Of a stretch of 64,000 nt of DNA, positions 45,963-54,495 are shown piece by piece. The DNA is from Deinococcus murrayi DSM 11303. GTDB taxonomy: Bacteria > Deinococcota > Deinococci > Deinococcales > Deinococcaceae. How positions within the stretch are numbered: position 1 is the first letter of the stretch; every line of letters starts with the position of its first letter. The position numbers and the translations under genes are program-made. Below the pieces are notes generated by a model that saw only the letters and a list, made by a program, of their open reading frames with translations, had not been told where the DNA came from and searched no databases. Location: positions 101,569-165,568 of the forward strand of contig NZ_AXWT01000009.1 of assembly GCF_000482805.1 (NCBI RefSeq), written 5' to 3'.

Positions 45963-47239
45963 CGCTGGCCTCCGGTGTACAGCACGCGGTAAATCACGCC
46001 GCTCTGGTCGTCGGTAAAGAGCAGGCTGCCGTCCGTGTAGGTCGCCACGCCCGCCACACGCCCGAACTGCTTCCACTCGCCGTTCTCCTGGTACACGAAG
46101 CCGGTCACAAAGGGTTCGATGGCGGTGGGCCGGTTCTGCGCGTCGAAGTTGATGCGGGCGATTTCGTAGCCGCTGGGTTCGCTGCGGTTCCACGACCCCC
46201 GGAAGGCGACGAAGGCGTCATTGCGGTACTCGGCGGGGAACTGGCTGCCGGTGTAAAAGGTCAGGCCGATGGCCGCCGCGTGCGCGGTGTAGTTCAGCAG
46301 GCTGCCCTGGGTGAGGCTGCAATACTCGGCCTTGGTGAGTTTGCCGGGAATCTGGCTGGAGTTGGTGTAGGGGTCGGGGTTGCGGTCGCCGTAGCAAAAG
46401 GGCCAGCCGTAGTTGCGCCCCCGCACAATCACGTTCAGCTCTTCGGGTGGGATGTTGTCGCCGTGCCAGTCGCTGCCCTGGTCCATCCCGTAAAAGACCC
46501 CCGTGACCGGGTGCCAGCCGAAGCCGATGGTGTGGCGCAGGCCCCGCGCGTACACCTCGCGCCACTGCCCGTCGGGGCGGATGCGCAGGATGGTCGCTTC
46601 CTCCGGGTTTTGGGTGGGCGCGTCGTTGTTGGTCGAGCCGAAGGACGCGTAGAGATAGCCGTCGGGTCCCCACTTCAGTCCGCGGGCAGGGTGCTGTCCG
46701 GCGTCGGGAAAGCCGTCGGCGAAGACGCGAGGCACACTCAAGCCCCCGTCGCGGCTCATGTCCATCACCCAGATGGTCTTTTCACCGACCGCGTACAGCT
46801 TGTTCTGCCTCACGTCCAGCCCGTGCACCAGCTTGAGGTTCTGCGCGACCATCCGGCGCTCGCCCGCGTCAAAGAGGCCGTCTTTGTTTCTGTCTTTGAG
46901 GTACCAGATGTCGCCCTGCGCCCGCCGGGTGAGGTAAATCCCGCCGTCGGGCATCACGTGCATCATCCGGGCGTTGCCCAGTCCCGAAGCCATCACCTTG
47001 ATTTGGAACCCCGCCGGGACCTTGAGCCGCGCGAGCTTGTCGGGCGTGAAGCCCAGAGCGCGGGGTTCGTTGCGGGTGGCCGTCACGGTGACGGGTGGCT
47101 CTGGCGCGGGGAGCGGGCGGGGGGTGGGGACAGCCGTCTGGGCGGGTCCGGGGCCGGTGGGTGAGGCCGACCCCTGAGCGAGCGCGGCACCCAGGGCACC
47201 GAGTGCGACCGTCAGGGCAGCGAGCATGGGCTTATGCAT
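45959..47239 (-). CDS. Exported PQQ-dependent sugar dehydrogenase-like propeller
   Basis: 426 residues. Signal peptide (1-21), Pro/Thr-rich spacer, then a six-bladed soluble-glucose-dehydrogenase/YliI-like propeller: GFQIKVMASGLGNARMMHVMPDGGIYLTRRAQGDIWYLKDRNKDG, LVHGLDV, ARGLKWGPDGYLYASFGS, ARGLRHTIGFGWHPVTGVFYGMDQGSDWHGDNIPPEELNVI and a final VATYTDGSLLFTDDQSGVIYRV. The HG, RN/RH and WHP/DN positions fit PQQ-binding proteins. Upstream and coupled to sodC. GGAGG precedes the ATG at 47239. Substrate probably an aldose in the envelope (inferred). Confidence 0.85.
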   Translation of the reverse strand: MHKPMLAALTVALGALGAALAQGSASPTGPGPAQTAVPTPRPLPAPEPPVTVTATRNEPRALGFTPDKLARLKVPAGFQIKVMASGLGNARMMHVMPDGGIYLTRRAQGDIWYLKDRNKDGLFDAGERRMVAQNLKLVHGLDVRQNKLYAVGEKTIWVMDMSRDGGLSVPRVFADGFPDAGQHPARGLKWGPDGYLYASFGSTNNDAPTQNPEEATILRIRPDGQWREVYARGLRHTIGFGWHPVTGVFYGMDQGSDWHGDNIPPEELNVIVRGRNYGWPFCYGDRNPDPYTNSSQIPGKLTKAEYCSLTQGSLLNYTAHAAAIGLTFYTGSQFPAEYRNDAFVAFRGSWNRSEPSGYEIARINFDAQNRPTAIEPFVTGFVYQENGEWKQFGRVAGVATYTDGSLLFTDDQSGVIYRVLYTGGQR

Positions 47240-47348
47240 GTGGGTTCCTCCGGCATTCACGCTCCCATGCCGCCCGCCCGTGGAATCCTCGCCCAGTACA
47301 CCTTCTGAGAACTGCCCCAGGGTCCTCTTAAAGCGGGATTCGCCCCGC

Positions 47349-48188
47349 TCATCCCTCCACAAACAGGGGGAGGGTTGAGGGCCGCGCCGCCCCTGCCGCG
47401 ACTGCCCGCCGGTGCAACTCGCGCACGGCCCGCTCGCCCTCCTCACCCACGTCGCGTGAGAAGTCATTGACGTAGAGGTCAATGTGCGCCTGCATCACGT
47501 CGTCGCTCATCTCCAAGGCGTGCTCGCGGATGTAGGCCTTGGGTTCATCGGGGTGCGCGTAGGCATATTCCAGACTCTCCCGAACCGCCGCGTTCAGGCC
47601 GCGCTGCACCTCCGGCGGCAGGTCGCGCCGCACCAGAATCGCCCCCAGCGGAAGGGGCAGGCCCCCCGTCCCTTGCTCCCACCACGCGCCGAGGTCGAGA
47701 AGCTGAACGAGGCCGTGCTGCGGGTACGTGAAGCGCGACTCGTGGATGATGAGTCCGGCGTCGTACTCCCCACGGGCCACGGCGGGCATGACCTCGTCGT
47801 AGCGCATGGGCGTGAGCCTCGCGTCCGGGTAGGCCAGCCGCAACAGCAGGTCGGCGGTGGTCAGGTTCCCCGGCGAGGCCACCCGCTTGCCGTTCAGGTC
47901 GCCGAGGTCCTCCCGCGCCACCACCAGCGGCCCCACACCCCGGCCCAGCGCCCCGCCTGCCCGCAGGGCGACATACTCCTCCATCACCTCGAAGTAGGCG
48001 CGGTAGCTGATTTTGGTGACGGGGAGGCGGCCCTCCCGCGCCCACTCGTTGAGGGTCTGCACGTCCTCCAGCCGCTCCTGCACGGGCAGCGGCGCGGGCA
48101 CCCGCCCCGCGTGCAGCGCGTAGAAGATGAAGGTGTCGTTGGGGCAAAAAGAGTAGCCGAGGTCGAGGACGGCGGGAAGGGGGGTCAT
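47349..48188 (-). CDS. mqnD: 1,4-dihydroxy-6-naphthoate synthase (menaquinone, futalosine pathway)
   Basis: 279-residue periplasmic-binding-protein-fold enzyme. The opening LGYSFCPNDTFIFYALHAGRV is the MqnD hallmark (S.CPNDTFIF.AL), followed by DVQTLNEWAREGRLPVTKIS and NLTTADLLLRL. It converts cyclic de-hypoxanthinylfutalosine to 1,4-dihydroxy-6-naphthoate. No other mqn gene is in the window. The ATG is supported by TATCAT 6 nt upstream. Confidence 0.92.
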   Translation of the reverse strand: MTPLPAVLDLGYSFCPNDTFIFYALHAGRVPAPLPVQERLEDVQTLNEWAREGRLPVTKISYRAYFEVMEEYVALRAGGALGRGVGPLVVAREDLGDLNGKRVASPGNLTTADLLLRLAYPDARLTPMRYDEVMPAVARGEYDAGLIIHESRFTYPQHGLVQLLDLGAWWEQGTGGLPLPLGAILVRRDLPPEVQRGLNAAVRESLEYAYAHPDEPKAYIREHALEMSDDVMQAHIDLYVNDFSRDVGEEGERAVRELHRRAVAAGAARPSTLPLFVEG

Positions 48189-48194
48189 GGGCGG

Positions 48195-48200
48195 ATGATA
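48195..48200 (-). promoter_or_regulatory. -10 element of mqnD
   Basis: TATCAT on the minus strand, 6 nt before the ATG at 48188. Confidence 0.6.
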
Positions 48201-48204
48201 GGGG

Positions 48205-48299
48205 GCGTGTGGCCTGTCGCTTGTGGCTTGTGGAGGGATGCGGGAGCTTGCGCGCAAGGCTCCCGTCCCCACCTGCCACACGCCACGAGCGACAGGCCT
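48205..48299. repeat. Structured intergenic repeat, family B copy 2
   Basis: Begins GCGTGTGGCCTGTCGCTTGTGG and ends CACGAGCGACAGGCC, forming an outer palindrome, with an inner GGGAGC...GCTCCC hairpin. Shares the GTGTGGC..GT.GCTTGTGGCTTGT core with 41113-41210. Lies between ribF and mqnD. Confidence 0.6.
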
Positions 48300-49210
48300 T
48301 ACTCCACGTCCCGCAAAGCCTCCCGCGCCGCCTGCGCGTCCCGCGCAATCTGCGCCTTCAGCTCGTCTAGGCCGCTGAACTTCTGCTCGCCGCGCAGGCG
48401 GGCGAAGAACTTGACGCCCACCTCCTCGCCGTAGAGGTCCCCCTCGAAATCGAGAAAATGCACCTCGAAGCGGCGCTCTACGCCGTTCACGGTGGGCCGG
48501 AAGCCGACGTTGGCCACCCCGTGATGGCGCTGCTGATTCCCCGGCCCGCGCTCGGTGAGGGCAACGACCGCGTAGACGCCGGGCGGAAGCGCCTTGCCCT
48601 GGGGCACCTGAAGGTTGGCGGTGGGCCAGCCCAGTTGACGGCCCAGCCGGTCGCCGGGCACGACCACCCCTTGCGCGTCGTAGTGGCGGCCCAGCAATCG
48701 GCGGGCGCTCTCCACGTCGCCGAGGCGCAGGTACTCGCGGATGCGGGTGCTCTTGATGTCCTCACCGCCGAGCTGGTGCATGGGCACGGTCACCACGTCG
48801 CGGGTCACCTCCCGCAGGTCGTCCACGCTTCCGGCTCGCCCGCGCCCAAAGTGAAAGTCCTCGCCCACCACAATCGCTTGGGGCCGCAGCGCCCGCAGGT
48901 CCTCCAAGAAGGCCTCCTTGGGCCGGGCCGCGAACTCACGGGTAAAGGGCACGGCGACCGTCTCGTCAATGCCGTAGCGGGCCAGCAGCGCGAGCTTTTC
49001 GGGCAGGGTGGAGAGGTATTCCACCCCCTGGGTGAGCACGCGGGTGGGCGGGTCAAAGGTGTAGACCACCGTGGGCACCCGGTAGCGCCGCCCCCGCTCC
49101 TTGAGCTGCGCGAGGAGGGCCTGGTGCCCCAGATGCACCCCGTCAAAGGAGCCGACCGCGACCACCGTCCCCGTGTCGGGCCGAGCGGTGGGGGAGACAT
49201 AGGTTTTCAC
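48299..49210 (-). CDS. ribF: Bifunctional riboflavin kinase / FAD synthetase
   Basis: 303 residues, standard RibF size. FAD-synthetase domain (about 10-170) with VAVGSFDGVHLGHQALL and ISSTR-equivalent DIKSTRIREYL; riboflavin kinase domain (about 180-300) with GDRLGRQLGWPTANLQVP, GVYAVV, GVANVGFRPTVNG and FEVHFLDFEGDLYGE. Makes FMN and FAD. The GTG start overlaps the TGA of the upstream Nudix gene (GTGA). Confidence 0.95.
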   Translation of the reverse strand: MKTYVSPTARPDTGTVVAVGSFDGVHLGHQALLAQLKERGRRYRVPTVVYTFDPPTRVLTQGVEYLSTLPEKLALLARYGIDETVAVPFTREFAARPKEAFLEDLRALRPQAIVVGEDFHFGRGRAGSVDDLREVTRDVVTVPMHQLGGEDIKSTRIREYLRLGDVESARRLLGRHYDAQGVVVPGDRLGRQLGWPTANLQVPQGKALPPGVYAVVALTERGPGNQQRHHGVANVGFRPTVNGVERRFEVHFLDFEGDLYGEEVGVKFFARLRGEQKFSGLDELKAQIARDAQAAREALRDVE

Positions 49211-49731
49211 GGCTTCCCCGCCGCGAGGCGCTGAAGGCCGTACAGCGCTGCCGCCACCGTGCTCGCGCTGCCCTGCAGGGTGCCGTCGCGCAGGCCGTCC
49301 AGCACCTCCCCCGGCGGCAGCCACACGACCTCCAGGTCTTCGTCCTCGTCGTGGGGTCGGCGGCTTTCACGCAACCCTTCGGCGGCGAACACATACAGCA
49401 GCTCGTCGCAGAAGCCGGGGCTGGAGTAAAAGCGGGTCAGCAGGGTCAGCTCGCCGTCCAGCCCCGCTTCCTCCTGAAGCTCGCGGCGGGCGGCCTGTTC
49501 GGGGGTTTCGCCCTCGTCGATGAGGCCCGCTGGGGCCTCCAGGGTCACGGCCCCCACCGCCGGGCGGCGTTGCCGCACGAGCAGCATCTCGCCCCGCTCG
49601 CTCAGCGCGAGCACCGCCACCGCGTCGGCGTGCCGCACCACCTCCCACTTGCCCCCCAGCACTTCCAGCCGCACGACGTGCCCGTCGTAGATCACTTGGC
49701 TGTCCTCGCGGCCTGTCCCATTGCCCGTCAT
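49207..49731 (-). CDS. Nudix hydrolase, ADP-ribose pyrophosphatase type
   Basis: 174 residues with an intact Nudix box GLIDEGETPEQAARRELQEE followed by AGL, and the N-terminal strand set VIYDGHVVRLEVLGGKWEVVRH typical of ADP-ribose pyrophosphatases. Hydrolyses ADP-ribose or related dinucleotides. Coupled to ribF, so FAD-related substrates are possible. The ATG at 49731 was chosen because TACAGT lies 7 nt upstream; the longer open frame begins with non-family Pro-rich residues. Confidence 0.92.
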   Translation of the reverse strand: MTGNGTGREDSQVIYDGHVVRLEVLGGKWEVVRHADAVAVLALSERGEMLLVRQRRPAVGAVTLEAPAGLIDEGETPEQAARRELQEEAGLDGELTLLTRFYSSPGFCDELLYVFAAEGLRESRRPHDEDEDLEVVWLPPGEVLDGLRDGTLQGSASTVAAALYGLQRLAAGKP

Positions 49732-49736
49732 GCGGG

Positions 49737-51350
49737 TCACTGTAGAGCAGAGGCTTCGGAAGAAGCGCTCTCCGGGGCCGGGAGGGGGGCCACCTGGCAC
49801 CGGTTGCGCCCGCCCGCTTTGGCCGCGTACAGGGCTTCGTCGGCGGCGAGGAGCACCCGGTCGAGGTCGGGTCCGTGTCCCGGTGCCCCCGCTACCCCCA
49901 GCGAGACGGTCACGGCCACCCGCTCTCCGTTCACGGCGACCTCGTGCGCCGCAATCGTCCGCCGCCAGCCCTCCGCCCGCTGGCAGGCCTCCAGCGGCAA
50001 AACCCCCGGCAGCACGACGATGAACTCCTCCCCCCCGTAGCGGCAGACCGTCTCGCCGGGCCGGGCGTGCTTGGCCAGCAGGGCCGCCACCGACCGCAGC
50101 ACCGCGTCACCGGCGGCATGGCCGTAGCGGTCATTGACGCCCTTAAAGTGGTCGATGTCCAGCAGCACCACGCTAAAGACCTCCCCCCGGAGCGCCTCCA
50201 GCACGGCGGTGAGGTGGCGGCGGTTGTGCAGCCCCGTAAGGGGGTCACGCACGCTCTGCTCGCGCAGCTCGGCTTGCAGGTGCTCAATCTGCGCGAGCCG
50301 GACCTGGAGTTCCTGGTGCGCCCGGCGCAGCGCGGCTTCGGCCTCACGCTGCCCGGTCACGTCGCGCCACACCACGGCCTGCCCCTGCGAGCGGCCCCGG
50401 CGGTCCCGCAGCTCGGTGACCCGCACTTCCAGGCAGCGGCCCTTCAGCCACAGCTCAGTGGGGCCATGGTGGACGGCGGTCGCCAGCGTGGCCGCGTCCC
50501 ACAGCGGAAAGACCCGCGCTGCCGCTTGCCCCACTGGGCTGGCAAGCGCAGGGTCGGCAAAGCGCCGGGCCGACGCGTTGAGGTCCAGCACCCGCCCCCA
50601 GGGGTCTAGGACCACCACCCCCTCGCCCATCTGCTCGACGATGAGGTGCCGGGCGACCGGCACAAGGTCAAAGAGCCGGAACCCCAGCAGCCCCCACAGA
50701 AAAATCAGCGCCGTCGCCATAAAGAGCATGGGCGTCAGGTCGAAGTCCGGAAAGGGCCGCTTGCCGAGCACACTGACCAAGTTGACCAGCCACGGCAGGC
50801 ACAGCCCCGCGAGCAACACCCCGGCCTGGCGGCGGTAAACTCCAGAGGTCCGCCACCAAAACTGCCCCAGCGCGAGGGCACTCAGGCCCATCAGCGCGTA
50901 GCCGTGCAGCACGACCACCCGGAACCACGGTCCCCCCGCCAGGCGGGTATGGGCGTCGCGCACCGCTTCGCCCCCAAACAACACCCCGCCGGGGTCGCCA
51001 AAGAGCAGCAGGCCCCACGTCACCCCCGGCACGGCGAGCAACGTCGCCCATTCACCCGGCCCAACGGGGCGGCCCGGCTGGGTAAACTCGCGGGTGAGGA
51101 GCCACACAAATACGGGCGCTCCGACCACCCCGAAAAAGGTGGCGTCCAGCCAGAACGCTGCACCCGGCGGCGCGTCTAGCCAATGCAGGGCGTAGGTCAG
51201 CGTCCAGACCGCGAGCGAGAGCAGCAGCAGGGTGAGCGGGGTCGCCCCCGGTGCTTGCCGCCGCCGCCACGCGAAACGGGCCGTCAGCAGCGCCACGAGC
51301 GCCGACCCTGTCAGCCACGCCGTGAAGGAAGAGGCAAGGGCGTCATTCAT
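49737..51350 (-). CDS. 7TM-PAS-GGDEF diguanylate cyclase
   Basis: 537 residues. Residues 1-225 hold seven membrane helices of the HisKA_7TM-type sensor; about 235-345 is a PAS domain (LIVEQMGEGVVVLDPWGRVLDLNASARRF...VTGQREAEAAL); a short coiled coil follows; about 370-520 is the GGDEF domain with DPLTGLHNRR, LDIDHFKGVNDRYGH and active-site RYGGEEF. The inhibitory RxxD site appears degenerate (RPGE). It should synthesise c-di-GMP in response to a membrane or small-molecule signal. The start lacks a clear Shine-Dalgarno. Confidence 0.9.
   Translation of the reverse strand: MNDALASSFTAWLTGSALVALLTARFAWRRRQAPGATPLTLLLLSLAVWTLTYALHWLDAPPGAAFWLDATFFGVVGAPVFVWLLTREFTQPGRPVGPGEWATLLAVPGVTWGLLLFGDPGGVLFGGEAVRDAHTRLAGGPWFRVVVLHGYALMGLSALALGQFWWRTSGVYRRQAGVLLAGLCLPWLVNLVSVLGKRPFPDFDLTPMLFMATALIFLWGLLGFRLFDLVPVARHLIVEQMGEGVVVLDPWGRVLDLNASARRFADPALASPVGQAAARVFPLWDAATLATAVHHGPTELWLKGRCLEVRVTELRDRRGRSQGQAVVWRDVTGQREAEAALRRAHQELQVRLAQIEHLQAELREQSVRDPLTGLHNRRHLTAVLEALRGEVFSVVLLDIDHFKGVNDRYGHAAGDAVLRSVAALLAKHARPGETVCRYGGEEFIVVLPGVLPLEACQRAEGWRRTIAAHEVAVNGERVAVTVSLGVAGAPGHGPDLDRVLLAADEALYAAKAGGRNRCQVAPLPAPESASSEASALQ
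49739..49744 (-). promoter_or_regulatory. -10 element of the Nudix-ribF operon
   Basis: TACAGT on the minus strand, 7 nt before the ATG at 49731. It lies inside the end of the upstream GGDEF gene. Confidence 0.6.
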
Positions 51351-51585
51351 ACGGCAGTTCGCAGGGGGGTGGCCGGGTCAGAAAGCCCGCGTCCGGTCGG
51401 GGGCGGCAGCCGTCTGGAGGGCAGGAAGGAGGGGGTCATGGGTGCTCCCGGTCACAGAGGGACTGGAGGGACTCAGGCCAGGCGCAACTCCCCCGGCCCG
51501 CTTTTAAGTATGACGGACGGGGCAGCCCTGGCGGGGTCCCTGCCCTCCTCCCGGCTGGGGAGACCTGGCCCTGCGCCCTTTCTGC

Positions 51586-51591
51586 CACAAT
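51586..51591 (+). promoter_or_regulatory. -10-like element of the dGTPase gene
   Basis: CACAAT, 6 nt before the ATG at 51598; first base departs from TANNNT. The rest of the 247-bp gap (51351-51597) shows no gene. Confidence 0.4.
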
Positions 51592-51597
51592 CCCCCC

Positions 51598-52755
51598 ATG
51601 CTGACCCGCGCTGACCTGGAGGCCCGCGAGGCGGCCACCCTCGCGCCATACGCCACCCTCAGCCGCACGGCGCGGGGCCGGGCCTTTCCCGAATCCGAAA
51701 GCGCCACGCGCACCGCCTTTCAAAAGGACCGCGACCGCATCCTGCACACGACGGCCTTTCGGCGGCTGGAGTACAAGACGCAGGTCTTCGTCAATGTGTC
51801 CCTGAGCGGCGGGCAGGGCGACCACTACCGCACCCGGCTCACCCACACCCTGGAGGTCGCGCAGGTGGCCCGCTCGGTGGCCCTCACCCTGGGGCTGAAC
51901 GAGACGCTGGCAGAAGCCATCGCCCTCGCGCACGACCTGGGGCACCCGCCCTTTGGGCACGCGGGCGAGCGGGCGCTGAACGTCCTGATGCAGGAGTATG
52001 GCACCGCGCCCGACAACACCTTTGACCACAACACGCAGGCCCGGCGCATTGTCACCGTGCTGGAAGACCGCTATCCCGACTTCCGGGGCCTGAACCTCAC
52101 CCTCGATACCCTCGACGGCCTGAACAAGCACCGCCGGGAGGGCCTGGGGTCGCCCAGCCTCGAAGCACAGCTCGTCGACGCCGCCGACGCGCTCGCCTAC
52201 ACTGCCCATGACCTCGATGACGGCTTACGCAGCGGCCTCTTGACCCCGGAGGACCTGACCGAGCTGCCCCTCTGGGCCGAGCTGCTCTTGCGGGTGCCCC
52301 CCACGTCCCCTGCCCTCACCGAGCGCGACCGCCGCACCCTACACCGCGAGCTGCTGGGCTGGCTCATCGGTGACCTGACGCAGGCCACCCACGCGGCAGT
52401 GGTCGCGAGCGGCGTGCGCACCCCGGAAGAGGTCCGCGCCCTCCCAGAGCGCTTGGTGACCTACAGCCCCGCCATGCGCGAGCGCCTGCGCGAGACGGGC
52501 GACTTCCTGCGCTCGCGGCTCTACCGCCACTGGCGGGTGGAGATGCAGGTCGAGCAGGGCACCCGGCTGCTGGGTGACCTCTTCACGGCGCTGCTCGCGC
52601 GGCCTTCCATGCTGCCCCCCTCCGTGCGGGCGCGCGCCGAGGAAGACGGCCTGCCCCGCGCCGTGTGCGACTACGTCGCCGGGATGACCGACCGTTACGC
52701 CGCCGAGCTGCACGCGGCGTTGCGGCCCCCCACGCCGGGGGCGGGATGGCGCTAG
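51598..52755 (+). CDS. Deoxyguanosinetriphosphate triphosphohydrolase-like HD protein
   Basis: 385 residues. The HD-domain metal ligands lie in TRLTHTLEVAQVAR and LAHDLGHPPFGHAGERAL. The preceding FQKDRDRILHTTAFRRLEYKTQVFVN is the family nucleotide-binding segment. Cleaves dNTPs to deoxynucleosides and triphosphate, with a likely role in dNTP pool control relevant to genome repair. Convergent with a small exported protein 12 bp away. Confidence 0.93.
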   Translation: MLTRADLEAREAATLAPYATLSRTARGRAFPESESATRTAFQKDRDRILHTTAFRRLEYKTQVFVNVSLSGGQGDHYRTRLTHTLEVAQVARSVALTLGLNETLAEAIALAHDLGHPPFGHAGERALNVLMQEYGTAPDNTFDHNTQARRIVTVLEDRYPDFRGLNLTLDTLDGLNKHRREGLGSPSLEAQLVDAADALAYTAHDLDDGLRSGLLTPEDLTELPLWAELLLRVPPTSPALTERDRRTLHRELLGWLIGDLTQATHAAVVASGVRTPEEVRALPERLVTYSPAMRERLRETGDFLRSRLYRHWRVEMQVEQGTRLLGDLFTALLARPSMLPPSVRARAEEDGLPRAVCDYVAGMTDRYAAELHAALRPPTPGAGWR

Positions 52756-52767
52756 TCCCCCCCCCGG

Positions 52768-53139
52768 CTAGTCAAACCAGAACACGCGCGTGCTGGCCGT
52801 GCGGCCTGACTCCTTGCTGCCGGGCAGGGCCGCTGCGGGCAAGGGGACATACTCCATCAGCTCGGCACCGCTGGCCTCCCGGTGGACGGCTTCTAGGCGC
52901 AGCGGCCCCAGGGCACGTACGGCAGCGGGCATGCCCGGCAACAGCCGCGGCTCTTGCGGGGGGGCCATGCCCGCCGTGCAGCGCAGGAGCAAGCGCCCCC
53001 CGCTGAGCTGCGCGACCTCGCAGACCTCCTGGGCTTGCGCCCGCACCTCGGTGCGCAGCGTCGCGCCCCCTGCCCCCGCCGGCGCTCCCGTCAAGACCAG
53101 CAGTGCCACCCAGACCATCCCCGCCGCGCCGCGTGCCAT
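52768..53139 (-). CDS. Small exported protein of unknown function
   Basis: 123 residues: signal peptide (1-25, ending AGAGGA), then a beta-rich domain with two Cys (EVCEVAQL, LLLRCTAG) that could form a disulfide. No known family. TACAGT lies 6 nt before the ATG. Confidence 0.7.
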   Translation of the reverse strand: MARGAAGMVWVALLVLTGAPAGAGGATLRTEVRAQAQEVCEVAQLSGGRLLLRCTAGMAPPQEPRLLPGMPAAVRALGPLRLEAVHREASGAELMEYVPLPAAALPGSKESGRTASTRVFWFD

Positions 53140-53145
53140 ACCCCG

Positions 53146-53151
53146 ACTGTA
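53146..53151 (-). promoter_or_regulatory. -10 element of the small exported protein gene
   Basis: TACAGT on the minus strand, 6 nt before the ATG at 53139. Confidence 0.55.
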
Positions 53152-53221
53152 AGTCGGGCGCTCTCACAGGGTTCTGACGAGCGGGAACACCCCCTTGGGG
53201 TGCCCACCCCGTCCCCACCAT

Positions 53222-53243
53222 TAATGAGCATTGCCCATCATTA
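53222..53243. promoter_or_regulatory. Candidate operator upstream of the pilus promoter
   Basis: TAATGA-10 nt-TCATTA perfect inverted repeat just before the -35 of the pilus promoter. It contains ATGAGCATT, whose reverse complement AATGCTCAT recurs at 53351-53359. Confidence 0.45.
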
Positions 53244-53253
53244 GGCATCCAAG

Positions 53254-53283
53254 TTGACTTTAATTTTTTCGGCTCTGCACAAT
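53254..53283 (+). promoter_or_regulatory. Promoter of the chaperone-usher operon
   Basis: TTGACT (53254-53259), 18-bp AT-rich spacer and CACAAT (53278-53283). Unlike most promoters here it yields a leader of about 90 nt, within which TTGCCGG / CCGGCAA (53312-53318 / 53339-53345) can pair. Confidence 0.6.
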
Positions 53284-53311
53284 CAACCCACGGCAGAACA
53301 AGGAGCATCGG

Positions 53312-53374
53312 TTGCCGGTCGAGCTGGGAGCGCTTGACCCGGCAAGGGGGAATGCTCATCTGTCCAAGGAGTAG
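53312..53374 (+). CDS. Possible 20-residue leader peptide of the pilus operon
   Basis: TTG-started mini-frame preceded at 6 nt by AAGGAG (53300-53305). Its TAG lies immediately after the AAGGAG of the major subunit gene, 3 nt before that ATG. Translation would disrupt the leader hairpin and bring ribosomes to the downstream start. It is seen only as an arrangement; codon use is too short to test. Confidence 0.3.
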   Translation: MPVELGALDPARGNAHLSKE

Positions 53375-53377
53375 ACC

Positions 53378-53923
53378 ATGAAGAAACTGGGCATGATGCT
53401 GGTGGTGGGGGGCACGCTCTTAGGGCAAGTGCAGGCGCAGAGCGTGAGCGGCCCCAAGTTCGTGGACATAGGACAAGACATCATTGTCAGTGTTTACAAT
53501 GTCTGCACCTTTGCGGGCAGCAACGAGGCCATTGACAGCGAGTTCGACCGCAACAACACCGCCCAGCCCATCCGCTTTGACTACCGCGCCAATCAGGCCA
53601 GCTCTGGCAGCGGCCAAGTGTTTAACATCCGCTGCACGGCGGGCACCCCGGTCCGAGTGACCAATACCACTGAGGGCCGTCAGCTGACGAACGAGGGCGA
53701 AAACGAGTCTGAGACGACTCTGCAGAAGGTGGGCGACAGCAGTGCCACAGAGCTGCGCGTGATTCTCAGAGAGCGGCTGAACATGACCATGAGCGACGGC
53801 TCCAACACCAGCCCGGATCGGTACGTCCTGCGTCTGAATGTCCGCGCTCCTGCCGGGCAGTACGGGGTGACCAAGGGCGACTACGCCAAGACGTTGGTTT
53901 ACCGCTTCGAGTACGACGAGTAA
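53378..53923 (+). CDS. Spore-coat-U-like secreted pilus subunit (major)
   Basis: 181 residues: signal peptide (MKKLGMMLVVGGTLLGQVQA), then a beta-sandwich with two Cys (YNVCTFAGS, FNIRCTAGTPV) and the terminal strand DYAKTLVYRFEYDE, typical of spore-coat-U/fimbrial subunits of archaic chaperone-usher systems (subunits ending in a strand with alternating hydrophobic residues). Asn/Ser/Thr content is higher and GC lower than in the neighbours, suggesting surface selection or transfer. AAGGAG precedes the ATG. First gene of the operon with chaperone and usher. Confidence 0.75.
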   Translation: MKKLGMMLVVGGTLLGQVQAQSVSGPKFVDIGQDIIVSVYNVCTFAGSNEAIDSEFDRNNTAQPIRFDYRANQASSGSGQVFNIRCTAGTPVRVTNTTEGRQLTNEGENESETTLQKVGDSSATELRVILRERLNMTMSDGSNTSPDRYVLRLNVRAPAGQYGVTKGDYAKTLVYRFEYDE

Positions 53924-54072
53924 GTTCTTTGTCGGTCCAGCGCCCGCCCCTGCCCCCTTTTGCGGGCAGAGGCGGGCCTTTACGCCCCTTTTTGCCCCGC
54001 AGCCCGCCCCGCTGGGGGTTAGGATATAGCCCTTCATCCCCTTCCTTTTCCCGCTTGCCCCAAGGAGTGCCT

Positions 54073-54495
54073 ATGCCTCTTTTCTCCCTTTTCTCGTCCG
54101 CCCTGGCGCTCTTCTCTTCGCTGGCCTTGCCTGGTCTTCCGGGCCGCGGGCCAGAGGGCTGCGTGCTCAGAACCGCGCTGTCGTTGCCCCCCTACGGGGC
54201 CGCGCAGGGCGCTCAGGGCGAGGTGCAGGTGCAGGTGCGCTGCCCGGACGCAGCGCGGCGCTTCCGGCTGACCTGGCCGGGGGCTGCCGTGAGCGGCGCG
54301 GCCCTGGAGGTCACCTTGGGCAATGGGCTGCGGCTGACGCTGCCCGGCGCGGCGAGCGAACTGACCGGGGGGCAGAGCTGGGTCGGGTCTCAGACCCTGC
54401 GCTTTCCGGTCCGCGCCGAGGCCGGGCAGTGGGGCGTGCGGCGTGGCCCCGCCCCCTTGCCGCCCCTGGTCTTGACGGAAGGGGGCGCGTTGTGA
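54073..54495 (+). CDS. Second small secreted subunit-like protein
   Basis: 140 residues with signal peptide (1-24) and a beta-rich domain containing two Cys (GCVLRTALSL, QVRCPDAARRF) and a final strand region (TLRFPVRAEAGQWGVRRG). Spacing of Cys and position suggest a minor pilin or initiator subunit, though similarity is weak. The same AAGGAGT motif as the first gene precedes the ATG. Its TGA overlaps the chaperone GTG. Confidence 0.6.
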   Translation: MPLFSLFSSALALFSSLALPGLPGRGPEGCVLRTALSLPPYGAAQGAQGEVQVQVRCPDAARRFRLTWPGAAVSGAALEVTLGNGLRLTLPGAASELTGGQSWVGSQTLRFPVRAEAGQWGVRRGPAPLPPLVLTEGGAL

